A stretch of 9,597 nt of DNA from Betaproteobacteria bacterium. Its GTDB lineage: Bacteria; Pseudomonadota; Gammaproteobacteria; Burkholderiales; Burkholderiaceae_E. Location of the stretch: positions 1 through 9,597 of the forward strand of contig RFPW01000066.1 in the NCBI GenBank assembly GCA_009925965.1, read 5' to 3'. How positions within the stretch are numbered: the first letter of the stretch is position 1; every line of letters begins with the position of its first letter. Position numbers and translations under genes: made by a program. Below are positions 1 to 6,327 of this stretch, piece by piece. Below the pieces are notes generated by a model. The model worked only from the letters and a program-made list of their open reading frames with translations, had not been told where the DNA came from and did no database searches.

Positions 1-404
1 GTGTTCGGATTCGCAAAATGTTGGGTGGCGGGATGCGCCAGGTGGGAATCCTGGCCGCCGCCGGGCGCTACGCCCTGGCCCATCACCTCGAGCGTCTCAC
101 CCTCGATCACCGCAACGCAGAACGTCTGGCAGAGGGATTTAAAACCCTAGCGGCTCGACCCGGCGCACTGGCCCACCGACTGGCCGTCGAACCCGCCCAA
201 ACCAATATGGTCTTTGTGACCGTCGACGCCGCGATCGCCCCCGCCCTGGCAGCCCATCTCCGAAGCCAGGGGGTGGGATGTAGCGGCGCAACGCTTGTCG
301 ATGGCAGCATCCGTCAGCGCTGGGTGACCCACCTCGACGTGGATGCAGCGGATGTGGACGAGACGCTCGAAATCCTCGCAAAATTCTCGGCCAGGGCGGC
401 ATGA
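1..404 (+). CDS. ltaE: Low-specificity L-threonine aldolase, C-terminal part (5' truncated by the window edge)
   Basis: This is the C-terminal part, about 133 residues, of a PLP-dependent beta-eliminating aldolase that splits L-threonine or L-allo-threonine into glycine and acetaldehyde in the cytoplasm. The frame is open to the left edge and reads V-R-I-R-K before the first methionine. That gives RKMLGGGMRQVG, the hallmark that follows the PLP-lysine region in this family, then the usual ALAHHLERLTLDHRNAERLA helix. The family is roughly 340 residues long, so the PLP lysine and most of the large domain lie outside the window. The methionine at 18 is internal, not a start. The TGA stop at 402-404 sits inside an ATGA that begins a five-codon mini-ORF leading to the next gene. 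Motif identity is from family knowledge; the truncation is seen directly. Confidence 0.9.
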   Translation, partial: VRIRKMLGGGMRQVGILAAAGRYALAHHLERLTLDHRNAERLAEGFKTLAARPGALAHRLAVEPAQTNMVFVTVDAAIAPALAAHLRSQGVGCSGATLVDGSIRQRWVTHLDVDAADVDETLEILAKFSARAA

Positions 405-414
405 ATGTCCCCAC

Positions 415-957
415 ATGAATGACCCAATCGAAGCCATCCGTCGACACGGCTATGCGGTTCTCGAAGTCGCGCCCGATCTGGGCGCAGACCCGCCGCGACC
501 GGGCTACGCGGTCACGGTCGGCCTGCTTGAGCGCGGACACCCCAATCTGTTGATCCTGGGCCTGCCCGGCCCGATGTCCCGGATGATCCTGGCGACGCTG
601 GCTGATCACGGCCTCAACCACGACCCCTTGCCACTGAATGCCCCCCTGGCAGGGTTTTTTGATGGGCTCGAGCCCGTGCTGCGGCCGCTGGACGAATCGT
701 CGGCCGCCGCCTGGCTGAATCGACCACTGGATCCTGCGCCGATTGGCTGGAGCAAAGCCCAACAGCTACAAGGTTCGACGTCATCCCGGCACTTGCCCGG
801 AGACCGGGCCCGACTCCTTCAAGTGGTCTGGCCTGACTCGTCAGGCCATTACCCCTGGGAAGACGAATTCGACGACGCTCTGCGACCGGCCCAACCGCTC
901 TTGGGGTCAACCGCGGGGGCCTCTGAACATGGCGCTTCGGAGCGCCCGGCCGATTAG
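415..957 (+). CDS. DUF4262 domain-containing protein
   Basis: This protein of about 180 residues matches DUF4262, a domain of unknown function found widely in bacteria. Visible family features are an N-terminal IxxHGYAV segment, then YAVTVGLLERGHPNLLILGLP, a LAGFFDGLEPV segment and the C-terminal QVVWPDSSGHYPWEDEFD stretch. I chose the ATG at 415 because similarity begins with MNDPIEAIRRHGYAV. The same frame is open upstream to an ATG at 343, but that part reads out of frame through the threonine aldolase. No convincing Shine-Dalgarno is visible, so the gene is probably coupled to the aldolase 10 bases upstream. The less conserved middle contains two strong DNA hairpins (795-809 and 829-848). 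The stop overlaps the stop of pckG on the other strand by 4 bases. The biochemical role is unknown. Confidence 0.82.
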   Translation: MNDPIEAIRRHGYAVLEVAPDLGADPPRPGYAVTVGLLERGHPNLLILGLPGPMSRMILATLADHGLNHDPLPLNAPLAGFFDGLEPVLRPLDESSAAAWLNRPLDPAPIGWSKAQQLQGSTSSRHLPGDRARLLQVVWPDSSGHYPWEDEFDDALRPAQPLLGSTAGASEHGASERPAD

Positions 958-2897
958 GCCACCGCCTCGCGCAGCCGCTCTGCCAGAGCGTCCCGAGCCA
1001 CCCGCAATGCCGGGGGCATCCGTTGCGCTAGCCGCTCAAACAACTCGTCGTGCAGCTTCAATTCCTCGTGCCACTGCGCGCGCTCAATGGACGTAATCCG
1101 CTGATAACGGACGGGCCCGAAATCAAGGCCCTGCCAGTCAAGGTCCTCATAGCGGGGAGTGACGCCAAACAGATGCTCGGTACCCCCCGTCTCCCCGTTC
1201 AGACGATCAAACATCCAGCGCAGCACACGCATGTTGTCACCAAACCCTGGCCACACAAACTGTCCCTGCTCGTCGGTTCGGAACCAGTTCACGCAGAAGA
1301 TATGCGGTACTTTGGAACCCGATTGTTGGAGTGCTTCACCGAGCGCTAACCAGTGGGCAAAATAGTCCCCCATGTGATACCCGCAGAAGGGCAGCATGGC
1401 GAAAGGGTCCCGGCGAACAATCCCTTGCTGACCTGCAGCCGCAGCGGTCGTCTCGGAGCCCATCGTAGCGGCCATGTAGACCCCTTCGACCCAGTCACGG
1501 GCTTCCGTCACCAACGGCACGGTGCTCGAGCGCCGTCCTCCAAAAATAAAAGCGTCGATAGCCACACCGGCCGGATCGTCCCAGGCGGGGTCGACGGAGG
1601 GGCACTGCGACGCCGGTGCCGTAAATCGGGCATTGGGATGGGCCGCCTTACGGCCCTCGGCGCGGGCCGACTCGGGGGACCAATCGCGCCCCGTCCAATC
1701 CAGACAATGCGCAGGGGGTTCTTCCGACATACCCTCCCACCAAACATCGCCGTCATCGGTCAAGGCCACGTTGGTAAAGATCACGTTGGCGTGCAAGGTC
1801 GCCATCGCGTTCGGATTGGTTTTGTACCCCGTCCCGGGGGCGACGCCAAAATAGCCCGCCTCCGGGTTGATGGCATATAACCGCATCTGCCCGGTCACCG
1901 GGTCCAGGCGCGGCCTGATCCACGCGATATCGTCGCCGATGGTCGTGACCTTCCAGCCATCGAAGCCCGCCGGCGGAATCAGCATGGCGAAATTGGTCTT
2001 GCCACACGCCGACGGAAAAGCCGCTGCGATGTGCTTCTTGTCCCCGCTAGGGCTGGTGACGCCCAAGATCAGCATGTGCTCGGCCAACCAGCCCATCCCG
2101 TCCTGGTCGCGGGCCGCCCGGCCCATGTAAGAGGCGATTCGCAGTGCGAAGCACTTCTTCCCGAGCAGGGCATTGCCGCCATAGCCTGAACCAAATGACC
2201 AAATTTCGCGAGTCTCCGGGAAATGCACGATGTATTTGGTCGGATTGCATGGCCAGGCGACATCGGCCCGGACCGCGCCGTGGGCGTCCACCAAAGGCAT
2301 TCCAACCGAGTGGACGCAGGGCACGAAGGCCCCATTGGCCCCCAACTGGTCCAAGACCGCCTGACCCATTCGGGTCATGATCTTCATGTTGACGACCACG
2401 TAGGGCGAGTCCGATAACTCGACGCCAATTTGCGCGATTGGACTACCAAGCGGTCCCATCGAAAATGGGATGACATAGAGCGTTCGGCCGCGCATGCACC
2501 CCTCGAAGAGCCCATTCAGCGTTGCCCGCATCGCGTCCGGCGCAACCCAATGATTGGTCGGACCCGCATCTTCGCGCTGGGTTGAGCAAATAAAGGTGCG
2601 GTCTTCGACGCGTGCCACATCCGACGGATCCGACCAGGCCAGATACGAATTCGGGCGCTTGACCGGGTTCAAGCGACGCAGCGTCCCCGCTGCGACCATT
2701 TGATCGCACAGCAACCGATTCTGGCTTTCAGAACCGTCGCACCAGAAGATGGTGTCGGGCTGGGCAAGTTCCGCGATCTGTCGGACCCAATCCGCCAGGC
2801 CCTGATGGCGCACCCACGGCGGGGGTTCCCATGCGTCCGGGGTGGCCCGCATAGGGGCGCTTTGGGCGATACTCGAATTATTCATCGTCAAAGACAT
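954..2897 (-). CDS. pckG: Phosphoenolpyruvate carboxykinase (GTP)
   Basis: This cytoplasmic enzyme converts oxaloacetate and GTP to phosphoenolpyruvate, CO2 and GDP, the entry step of gluconeogenesis. The 647-residue protein carries the GTP-class signatures: the P-loop FPSACGKTN (about residues 294-302, including reactive Cys298 and Lys300), TIGDDIAW (319-326, metal-binding Asp), GSGYGGNALLGKKC (236-249), APASQCPS, FIFGGRRSSTVPLVTEA and FAMLPFCGYHMGDYF. It is somewhat longer than the common 590-620 residues because of an N-terminal extension and short insertions such as AARDQDG near 261-267. The ATG at 2897 is preferred over a TTG at 2903: the GAGGAG at 2907-2912 is 9 bases from the ATG but only 3 from the TTG. 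The gene stands alone and divergent from the MOSC gene. Its TAA stop overlaps the DUF4262 stop. Assignment is very secure; regulation is not readable. Confidence 0.97.
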   Translation of the reverse strand: MSLTMNNSSIAQSAPMRATPDAWEPPPWVRHQGLADWVRQIAELAQPDTIFWCDGSESQNRLLCDQMVAAGTLRRLNPVKRPNSYLAWSDPSDVARVEDRTFICSTQREDAGPTNHWVAPDAMRATLNGLFEGCMRGRTLYVIPFSMGPLGSPIAQIGVELSDSPYVVVNMKIMTRMGQAVLDQLGANGAFVPCVHSVGMPLVDAHGAVRADVAWPCNPTKYIVHFPETREIWSFGSGYGGNALLGKKCFALRIASYMGRAARDQDGMGWLAEHMLILGVTSPSGDKKHIAAAFPSACGKTNFAMLIPPAGFDGWKVTTIGDDIAWIRPRLDPVTGQMRLYAINPEAGYFGVAPGTGYKTNPNAMATLHANVIFTNVALTDDGDVWWEGMSEEPPAHCLDWTGRDWSPESARAEGRKAAHPNARFTAPASQCPSVDPAWDDPAGVAIDAFIFGGRRSSTVPLVTEARDWVEGVYMAATMGSETTAAAAGQQGIVRRDPFAMLPFCGYHMGDYFAHWLALGEALQQSGSKVPHIFCVNWFRTDEQGQFVWPGFGDNMRVLRWMFDRLNGETGGTEHLFGVTPRYEDLDWQGLDFGPVRYQRITSIERAQWHEELKLHDELFERLAQRMPPALRVARDALAERLREAVA

Positions 2898-2987
2898 GGT
2901 CAAAGTCTCCTCATGCGGTCGAACGTCGCCGACTTCGCGAACCCGACAGTCTAGCGCGCTCGAATCGCACCCTATGCCCCCTCCGTC
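2898..2987. other. Divergent intergenic region between pckG and the MOSC gene
   Basis: This 90-base region must hold the start signals of both divergent genes. It contains a perfect 8-base palindrome TTCGCGAA at 2934-2941. I see no convincing -35/-10 pair in either direction and no Shine-Dalgarno before the MOSC start. Confidence 0.45.
2907..2912 (-). promoter_or_regulatory. Ribosome binding site of pckG
   Basis: On the minus strand this reads GAGGAG, 9 bases before the ATG at 2897. It decides for that ATG over the TTG two codons upstream, which would sit only 3 bases from the site. Confidence 0.7.
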
Positions 2988-3614
2988 ATGAATTCAAAAC
3001 TCCTCGCCATCTGCGTCGGTCAGTCTCAGGCTCTTTTTTTCAACTCACCGACGCCAGACTCAACGCCAGACTCAACGCCGGCGCACCGCAGCGCGATTCG
3101 AAAAAAAGCGATCTCCACGCTCGATCATCCACAATCCATCGCTGTAGGGATTCTCGGCGTGGCCGGGGACGATCAGGTTGATCGCACCGTCCACGGCGGC
3201 CCAACTCGCGCGCTCTACGCCTATCCAGCAGAACATTACGCGTTCTGGACGACCGTACGCGCTCAGGCTCGGCAACACGAGCCGCTGGCCTGGGGGGCGA
3301 TGGGTGAGAACCTGGTCCTGCAGGGTTTGCTCGAAACCCAGCTCTGGCTCGGTGATCACGTCTACGTCGGAGAGGTTCAGCTCCGCGTCGAGGCGCCCCG
3401 TCAGCCTTGCTTTAAATTCAACACCGTCATGGGTTTTCGGCAAGCGTCCAAAATGATGGTACAAAGTGGTTTTACTGGCATTTACCTCTCGGTGTTGCAA
3501 CCGGGTGTGATTACTGCTGGAGATTCAGTCAGGGTTGTGCCAGGCGACCGGGTCCTCTCGCTCACCGAACGGCACACCCTTTTGAATCGCAGTCCGCAAC
3601 GCTCGCTTTGGTGA
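2988..3614 (+). CDS. MOSC domain-containing protein (YiiM-like)
   Basis: This 208-residue cytoplasmic protein belongs to the MOSC family, related to the C-terminal domain of molybdenum cofactor sulfurase. Some members (YiiM/YcbX type) bind molybdenum cofactor and help reduce N-hydroxylated bases. Visible family features are the basic IRKKAI (37-42), DRTVHGGPTRALYAYPAEHY (65-84), WGAMGENLVLQGL (102-114), LGDHVYVGEVQLRVEAPRQPC (121-141, with the conserved Cys141) and GFTGIYLSVLQPGVITAGD (161-179). The C-terminal tail is short, so the YiiM-type helical domain is reduced. Near residues 22-31 a perfect in-frame 12-base tandem duplication gives P-D-S-T-P-D-S-T in a surface loop. The start is the only plausible ATG, but no ribosome site is seen. 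The family is clear; the substrate is inferred. Confidence 0.87.
   Translation: MNSKLLAICVGQSQALFFNSPTPDSTPDSTPAHRSAIRKKAISTLDHPQSIAVGILGVAGDDQVDRTVHGGPTRALYAYPAEHYAFWTTVRAQARQHEPLAWGAMGENLVLQGLLETQLWLGDHVYVGEVQLRVEAPRQPCFKFNTVMGFRQASKMMVQSGFTGIYLSVLQPGVITAGDSVRVVPGDRVLSLTERHTLLNRSPQRSLW
3051..3074 (+). repeat. Perfect 2 x 12-bp tandem repeat inside the MOSC gene
   Basis: The unit ACGCCAGACTCA occurs at 3051-3062 and again at 3063-3074, followed by a partial third copy ACGCCG. The duplication keeps the frame and adds four residues (T-P-D-S) to a loop before the conserved MOSC core. Confidence 0.9.
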
Positions 3615-3616
3615 TC
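3610..3616 (+). promoter_or_regulatory. Ribosome binding site of the small membrane protein, within the MOSC stop
   Basis: GGTGATC matches part of the complement of the usual 16S rRNA 3' end and overlaps the MOSC TGA. It lies 2-4 bases before the ATG at 3619, which is close but suits a translationally coupled gene. Confidence 0.45.
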
Positions 3617-3618
3617 CC

Positions 3619-3795
3619 ATGGCTGAATTAACCCCCGGGCAACGCACCGCGATGACGGCCCGAATCGTCCTGACAACCGGCCTGATCGTTGGTTTGCAAG
3701 CGGTCCTCTTGGGCTCAGCCGCCGTCACGCTCATTGGGTCAGTGGTCTTGGCCGTTGGCGCCGGTCTGCTGATTGTGGCCAAACAGGCGGATTGA
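3619..3795 (+). CDS. Small two-helix membrane protein
   Basis: This is a 58-residue open frame starting four bases after the MOSC stop. The sequence runs MAELTPGQRTAMTARIVL, then two hydrophobic segments (about residues 16-34 and 36-53) separated by a short Gly/Ser turn, and ends in KQAD. The first ~15 residues are polar and the tail is short, so it should form a tight hairpin in the inner membrane. A Shine-Dalgarno-like GGTGATC (3610-3616) overlaps the MOSC stop codon, which supports real translation coupled to MOSC. The gene is easily missed because of its length. I do not recognise the family. The spacing suggests one transcript with the MOSC gene, but no functional link can be read. The last codons run into a 10-base-phased GGATT repeat. 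Confidence 0.68.
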   Translation: MAELTPGQRTAMTARIVLTTGLIVGLQAVLLGSAAVTLIGSVVLAVGAGLLIVAKQAD

Positions 3796-3823
3796 AGCGG
3801 ATTGCGGTGGATTAGGCCGGATT
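3789..3823 (+). repeat. Four GGATT motifs at an exact 10-bp period
   Basis: GGATT starts at 3789, 3799, 3809 and 3819, with variable 5-base spacers. The run begins over the last codons and stop of the small membrane gene and extends into the spacer. Two more GGATT copies occur at 3864 and 3876 but are out of phase with the first four. Confidence 0.7.
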
Positions 3824-3873
3824 AAAGGCTTAACCCAGCAGCAGGAAGGCATCGGGCGGGATAGGATTTGCGG
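3796..3873 (+). other. Intergenic spacer before the unrecognised 374-residue gene
   Basis: This 78-base spacer holds most of the phased GGATT repeat. Just before the downstream ATG it has an AGGA at 3863-3866. I see no intrinsic terminator and no clear promoter, so the downstream gene may be read through from the MOSC unit. Confidence 0.4.
3863..3866 (+). promoter_or_regulatory. Ribosome binding site of the 374-residue gene
   Basis: AGGA lies 7 bases before the ATG at 3874 but only 1 base before the alternative TTG at 3868, so it favours the ATG. Confidence 0.5.
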
Positions 3874-4998
3874 ATGGATTTTTCAGCCATCCGCCTTCTG
3901 CCTCACCCGATCGATGATCCGCTGGGAGATCCCGCTGTCGTCGGACCCGAAGCCTCTCACTTGGGCCGGCTGTATGCGAGCACCCCACGGGCACTGATCT
4001 GGCACTCTCCATCGGGCGACTGGCCCCTGTTTGTGTTGGTGGTGCCGATTGCGACCCGCCTGACGCTGATGAGCAACCCGATTTTCGCCCAGCTGGTGCG
4101 CGATTGGGGCCATCAAATCCGGTTCATCGGAATCGATTCCCAGCGTCGCGCCTTCGATTTTCGGCGACTCCTGAGCGATCAGGTCCTCGTGAGGCTGGTT
4201 GACGCACTGACCCAACCGGGCTCCGATCAGGCCTTAGACGTTCTATTCGCGGCTCTGGCCGAAGGCATGCTCACGATGCTCGAGCGGCGCCGCGATGATT
4301 GGCCTGCCCACCTTGCGCGCAAGCACCGTCTCGAACCGCAAGCGCCAGATGCGCTCTACGATCGGCCCGGACGGTTCCCGGACTTCCTCGCGGGTCTACG
4401 CCGGGCCCTGCGCGATGACCTGATCGATCTGGACTTTTATGGGCGCGCGCTACGGGCGATTGATAGCCGGGAGCTGCATGCCGAAACCACCCTCTCACGC
4501 CTCATCAGCGCAGCACTTGACCCTGGCGTGCTGCGACGCCTCGATCGATTGGGCGCTGGTCGCCACCTGGGCTGCTACAACTGGCTCTTGCTCGATACCC
4601 GACATGCCGAGCAACGGGCGTATGTCCTCTCTCGCCTCGGTTGTTTCGCACAGTTCTTTGCGGACACACTCCTGGATGCCTCAGGGGACACCGACCCCCC
4701 TCGGCTAAACCGGGTCGGCCAGTGGGACACTGAAGAGGTTCAATTTGCATCCTGGTTGGCTCAGGTCGTTGACAGTGGTCAGGACCGCCTCGTCATCGGC
4801 GCCTTGGCGCATCGATTCGGCGTTGCCGAAAACACGATCAGGGCCCTTTGGCGACGCGCTCCGGCAGCGCTAGGAACCCCTCCAACCTGGCAACTCAGCG
4901 GTATCCTGCGCCGCTTGGATGCGTTGCCCGAACGGGTTTGGCCAACGGATCCGGGTGGCTGGGATCGCTTGATGTGCCACGCCGCCAGCCCCGCTTAA
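3874..4998 (+). CDS. Uncharacterised 374-residue protein with a C-terminal helix-turn-helix-like stretch
   Basis: I do not recognise this protein. It is soluble in appearance, with no signal peptide; the only short hydrophobic run (WPLFVLVVPIATRL, about 50-63) looks like a buried strand. The middle (about 100-230) is rich in Leu, Arg and Asp and predicted helical. A Cys/Trp-bearing segment LGCYNWLLLDTRHAEQRAYV lies near 232-251. Near 307-328 the stretch IGALAHRFGVAENTIRALWRR has the spacing of a helix-turn-helix (A-x3-G-V-x4-I-x2-L-W). The tail is Trp-rich. I chose the ATG at 3874, with AGGA 7 bases upstream, over the TTG at 3868. Its TAA stop overlaps the dehydrogenase stop on the other strand. 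The long, clean frame and the site-supported start argue for a real gene; a DNA-binding role is inference only. Confidence 0.78.
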   Translation: MDFSAIRLLPHPIDDPLGDPAVVGPEASHLGRLYASTPRALIWHSPSGDWPLFVLVVPIATRLTLMSNPIFAQLVRDWGHQIRFIGIDSQRRAFDFRRLLSDQVLVRLVDALTQPGSDQALDVLFAALAEGMLTMLERRRDDWPAHLARKHRLEPQAPDALYDRPGRFPDFLAGLRRALRDDLIDLDFYGRALRAIDSRELHAETTLSRLISAALDPGVLRRLDRLGAGRHLGCYNWLLLDTRHAEQRAYVLSRLGCFAQFFADTLLDASGDTDPPRLNRVGQWDTEEVQFASWLAQVVDSGQDRLVIGALAHRFGVAENTIRALWRRAPAALGTPPTWQLSGILRRLDALPERVWPTDPGGWDRLMCHAASPA

Positions 4999-5762
4999 AT
5001 CGGCATTTGCAAATCCTCGCCGCCCAAATGAATCCGGTTCCAGGTCGGCGAAAGCAGCAACTCATTGATGCAAACGTGAGGGGGCAGGCCCACCACCCAG
5101 CCGATGGCCTCGGCCACATCGTCTGCCGTAAGCATGCGCGCCATCTCTTCGGCGGACGGTGGAACGGGTCGGGTGCGCAGGATGGGTGTCGCAATTTCAC
5201 CGGGCTCGATCGCGCAGGCGCGAACGCCATAACGGCCATTCTCGAAATTCAGGCTGTCGACCAACCCCGCCAAGCCTTGCTTGGAAGCGTTATACGCGGC
5301 CCCCGCAAAGGGGAGGTAATGGCGGCCCGCCCAGGACGAGACCACCACAATCGTCCCGCTGCGCCGCGCACGCATCCCCGCGAGAACGGCTACCACGCAG
5401 TTGGCGACCCCTTCCAGATTGACCCGGGTGACTTTCGCAAAGTCCACTGCGGTGAGATTTTGCCAATACCGTTGCCGGACGTTCAGCCCCGCCGAACACA
5501 CGAGCAGTTCCACCGGCCCCATTTGCCCGGCAATCCGCTCGGCCGTCGCCGCGACCGCGTCAGCATCTGAAACATCAAGCGCAAAAGCTTGCGCATCGTG
5601 TCCATCGGCGCGCAGTTGCGCTACCGCTTGCTCGAGTTCGGCCTCGCGCCGACCCGAGATGGCCACCCGCGCACCATCGCGCGCCAGACGCTGCGCGGTT
5701 TGCCGCCCTACGCCCGTCGCACCCCCTGTGATCCAGGCAATCTTCCCGTCCAATGTTTTCAA
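4995..5762 (-). CDS. Short-chain dehydrogenase/reductase (SDR family)
   Basis: This is a classical SDR of 255 residues, the usual length, that oxidises or reduces an alcohol/ketone with NAD(P). Visible elements are the nucleotide-binding TGGATGVG (12-19), an SGRRE after the second strand (36-40; the arginines suggest NADPH), ALDVSD (61-66), CSAG in place of the usual NNAG (89-92), the structural Asn115, the catalytic Ser near 142-143 in VVSSWAG, and YNASK (Tyr157, Lys161). The IEPGEIATP segment (185-193) is the usual loop after the active site. The start is a TTG at 5762, supported by AGGAG 6 bases upstream; no methionine precedes the cofactor motif. The substrate cannot be told from sequence. 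The gene is divergent from the asparaginase-like gene, and its stop overlaps the stop of the 374-residue gene by 4 bases. Confidence 0.94.
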   Translation of the reverse strand: MKTLDGKIAWITGGATGVGRQTAQRLARDGARVAISGRREAELEQAVAQLRADGHDAQAFALDVSDADAVAATAERIAGQMGPVELLVCSAGLNVRQRYWQNLTAVDFAKVTRVNLEGVANCVVAVLAGMRARRSGTIVVVSSWAGRHYLPFAGAAYNASKQGLAGLVDSLNFENGRYGVRACAIEPGEIATPILRTRPVPPSAEEMARMLTADDVAEAIGWVVGLPPHVCINELLLSPTWNRIHLGGEDLQMPI

Positions 5763-5821
5763 CTGAGTCTCCTGTTGTTTAATCTGGGCACAGAACCATC
5801 ACGCTCCGGGAGAGCCCGCAG
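5763..5821. promoter_or_regulatory. Divergent start region between the SDR and asparaginase-like genes
   Basis: This 59-base region must carry both starts. On the plus strand TTTAAT at 5778-5783 is one base from a -10 consensus, but no good -35 accompanies it. GGGAG at 5808-5812 lies 9 bases before the asparaginase ATG. Confidence 0.35.
5769..5773 (-). promoter_or_regulatory. Ribosome binding site of the SDR gene, supporting a TTG start
   Basis: On the minus strand this reads AGGAG, 6 bases before the TTG at 5762. No ATG or GTG lies nearby in frame ahead of the cofactor-binding motif, so the site decides for TTG. Confidence 0.7.
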
Positions 5822-6316
5822 ATGAACTCCGCACCGCTTCGCATCATCGCCACCGGCGGCACCTTCGACAAGTGCTACGCGCCCATGGATGGGTCCCTGG
5901 GCTTTGCCGAAAGCTGTTTGCCGGCGCTCATTGACGAAAGCCGGATTCAACCCACCCCTGTCATCGAAGTCGTCATGCTGGTGGATAGCCTCGATATGAC
6001 GCCGGCGCAGCGCCGATCGTTGGTAGCCTCTTGTCGGGCCGCACCCGAATCGCACCTTGTGATCATCCATGGCACCGACACCCTCGTCGAGAGCGCAGCC
6101 GCGATCGCCGCCACTGGCCTTAACAAGACCATCGTGTTGACCGGCGCCATGGTTCCGGCGAGATTTGACGCCTCCGACGCACGATTTAACTTAGGCTTTG
6201 CCATCGCGGCCTCGCGCCTCTTGCCCGCGGGCGTCTGGGTCGCCATCAACGGACTGATTCAGCACTGGGACCAGGTTCGAAAAAACCGCGAAGCCGGCGC
6301 CTTTGAAGCACTTTAA
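5822..6316 (+). CDS. Stand-alone asparaginase N-terminal domain protein
   Basis: This 164-residue protein corresponds to only the N-terminal half of type I/II L-asparaginases (about 330 residues). Key residues of that half are present: the nucleophile in ATGGTFDK (Thr14, equivalent to Thr12 of E. coli AnsB), DSLDM (55-59, with a Ser in the substrate-binding loop), HGTDT (83-87, Thr85 and Asp86), TGAMVPARFDASDARFN (107-123) and RKNREAGAFE (153-162, Lys154 equivalent to the catalytic Lys162). The C-terminal domain that donates the acidic partner residue from a neighbouring subunit is absent. The protein ends naturally in GAFEAL, as other stand-alone members do, and no second half follows: the opposite-strand transporter begins 11 bases later. 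It is therefore a compact family, not a truncation. Asparaginase activity is plausible but unproven. Confidence 0.88.
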   Translation: MNSAPLRIIATGGTFDKCYAPMDGSLGFAESCLPALIDESRIQPTPVIEVVMLVDSLDMTPAQRRSLVASCRAAPESHLVIIHGTDTLVESAAAIAATGLNKTIVLTGAMVPARFDASDARFNLGFAIAASRLLPAGVWVAINGLIQHWDQVRKNREAGAFEAL

Positions 6317-6327
6317 ATTCAGGCAGT

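Noticed and set aside
18..20. ATG at 18 as a true gene start
   Set aside because: The frame is open to the window edge and the upstream codons complete the RKMLGGGMRQ motif of threonine aldolase, so this methionine is internal.
644..660. CCCT-GGC-AGGG followed by six Ts, terminator-like
   Set aside because: The stem is only 4 base pairs, and the sequence is explained by the conserved DUF4262 codons for L-A-G-F-F-D.
1353..1880. 175-residue open frame on the plus strand inside pckG
   Set aside because: It is antisense to highly conserved PEP carboxykinase motifs and has no family features; long antisense frames are common in GC-rich DNA.
4848..5570. 240-residue open frame on the plus strand across the SDR gene
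   Set aside because: It overlaps the 374-residue gene in another frame and is antisense to the SDR active-site motifs; composition is low-complexity Arg/Pro/Gly.
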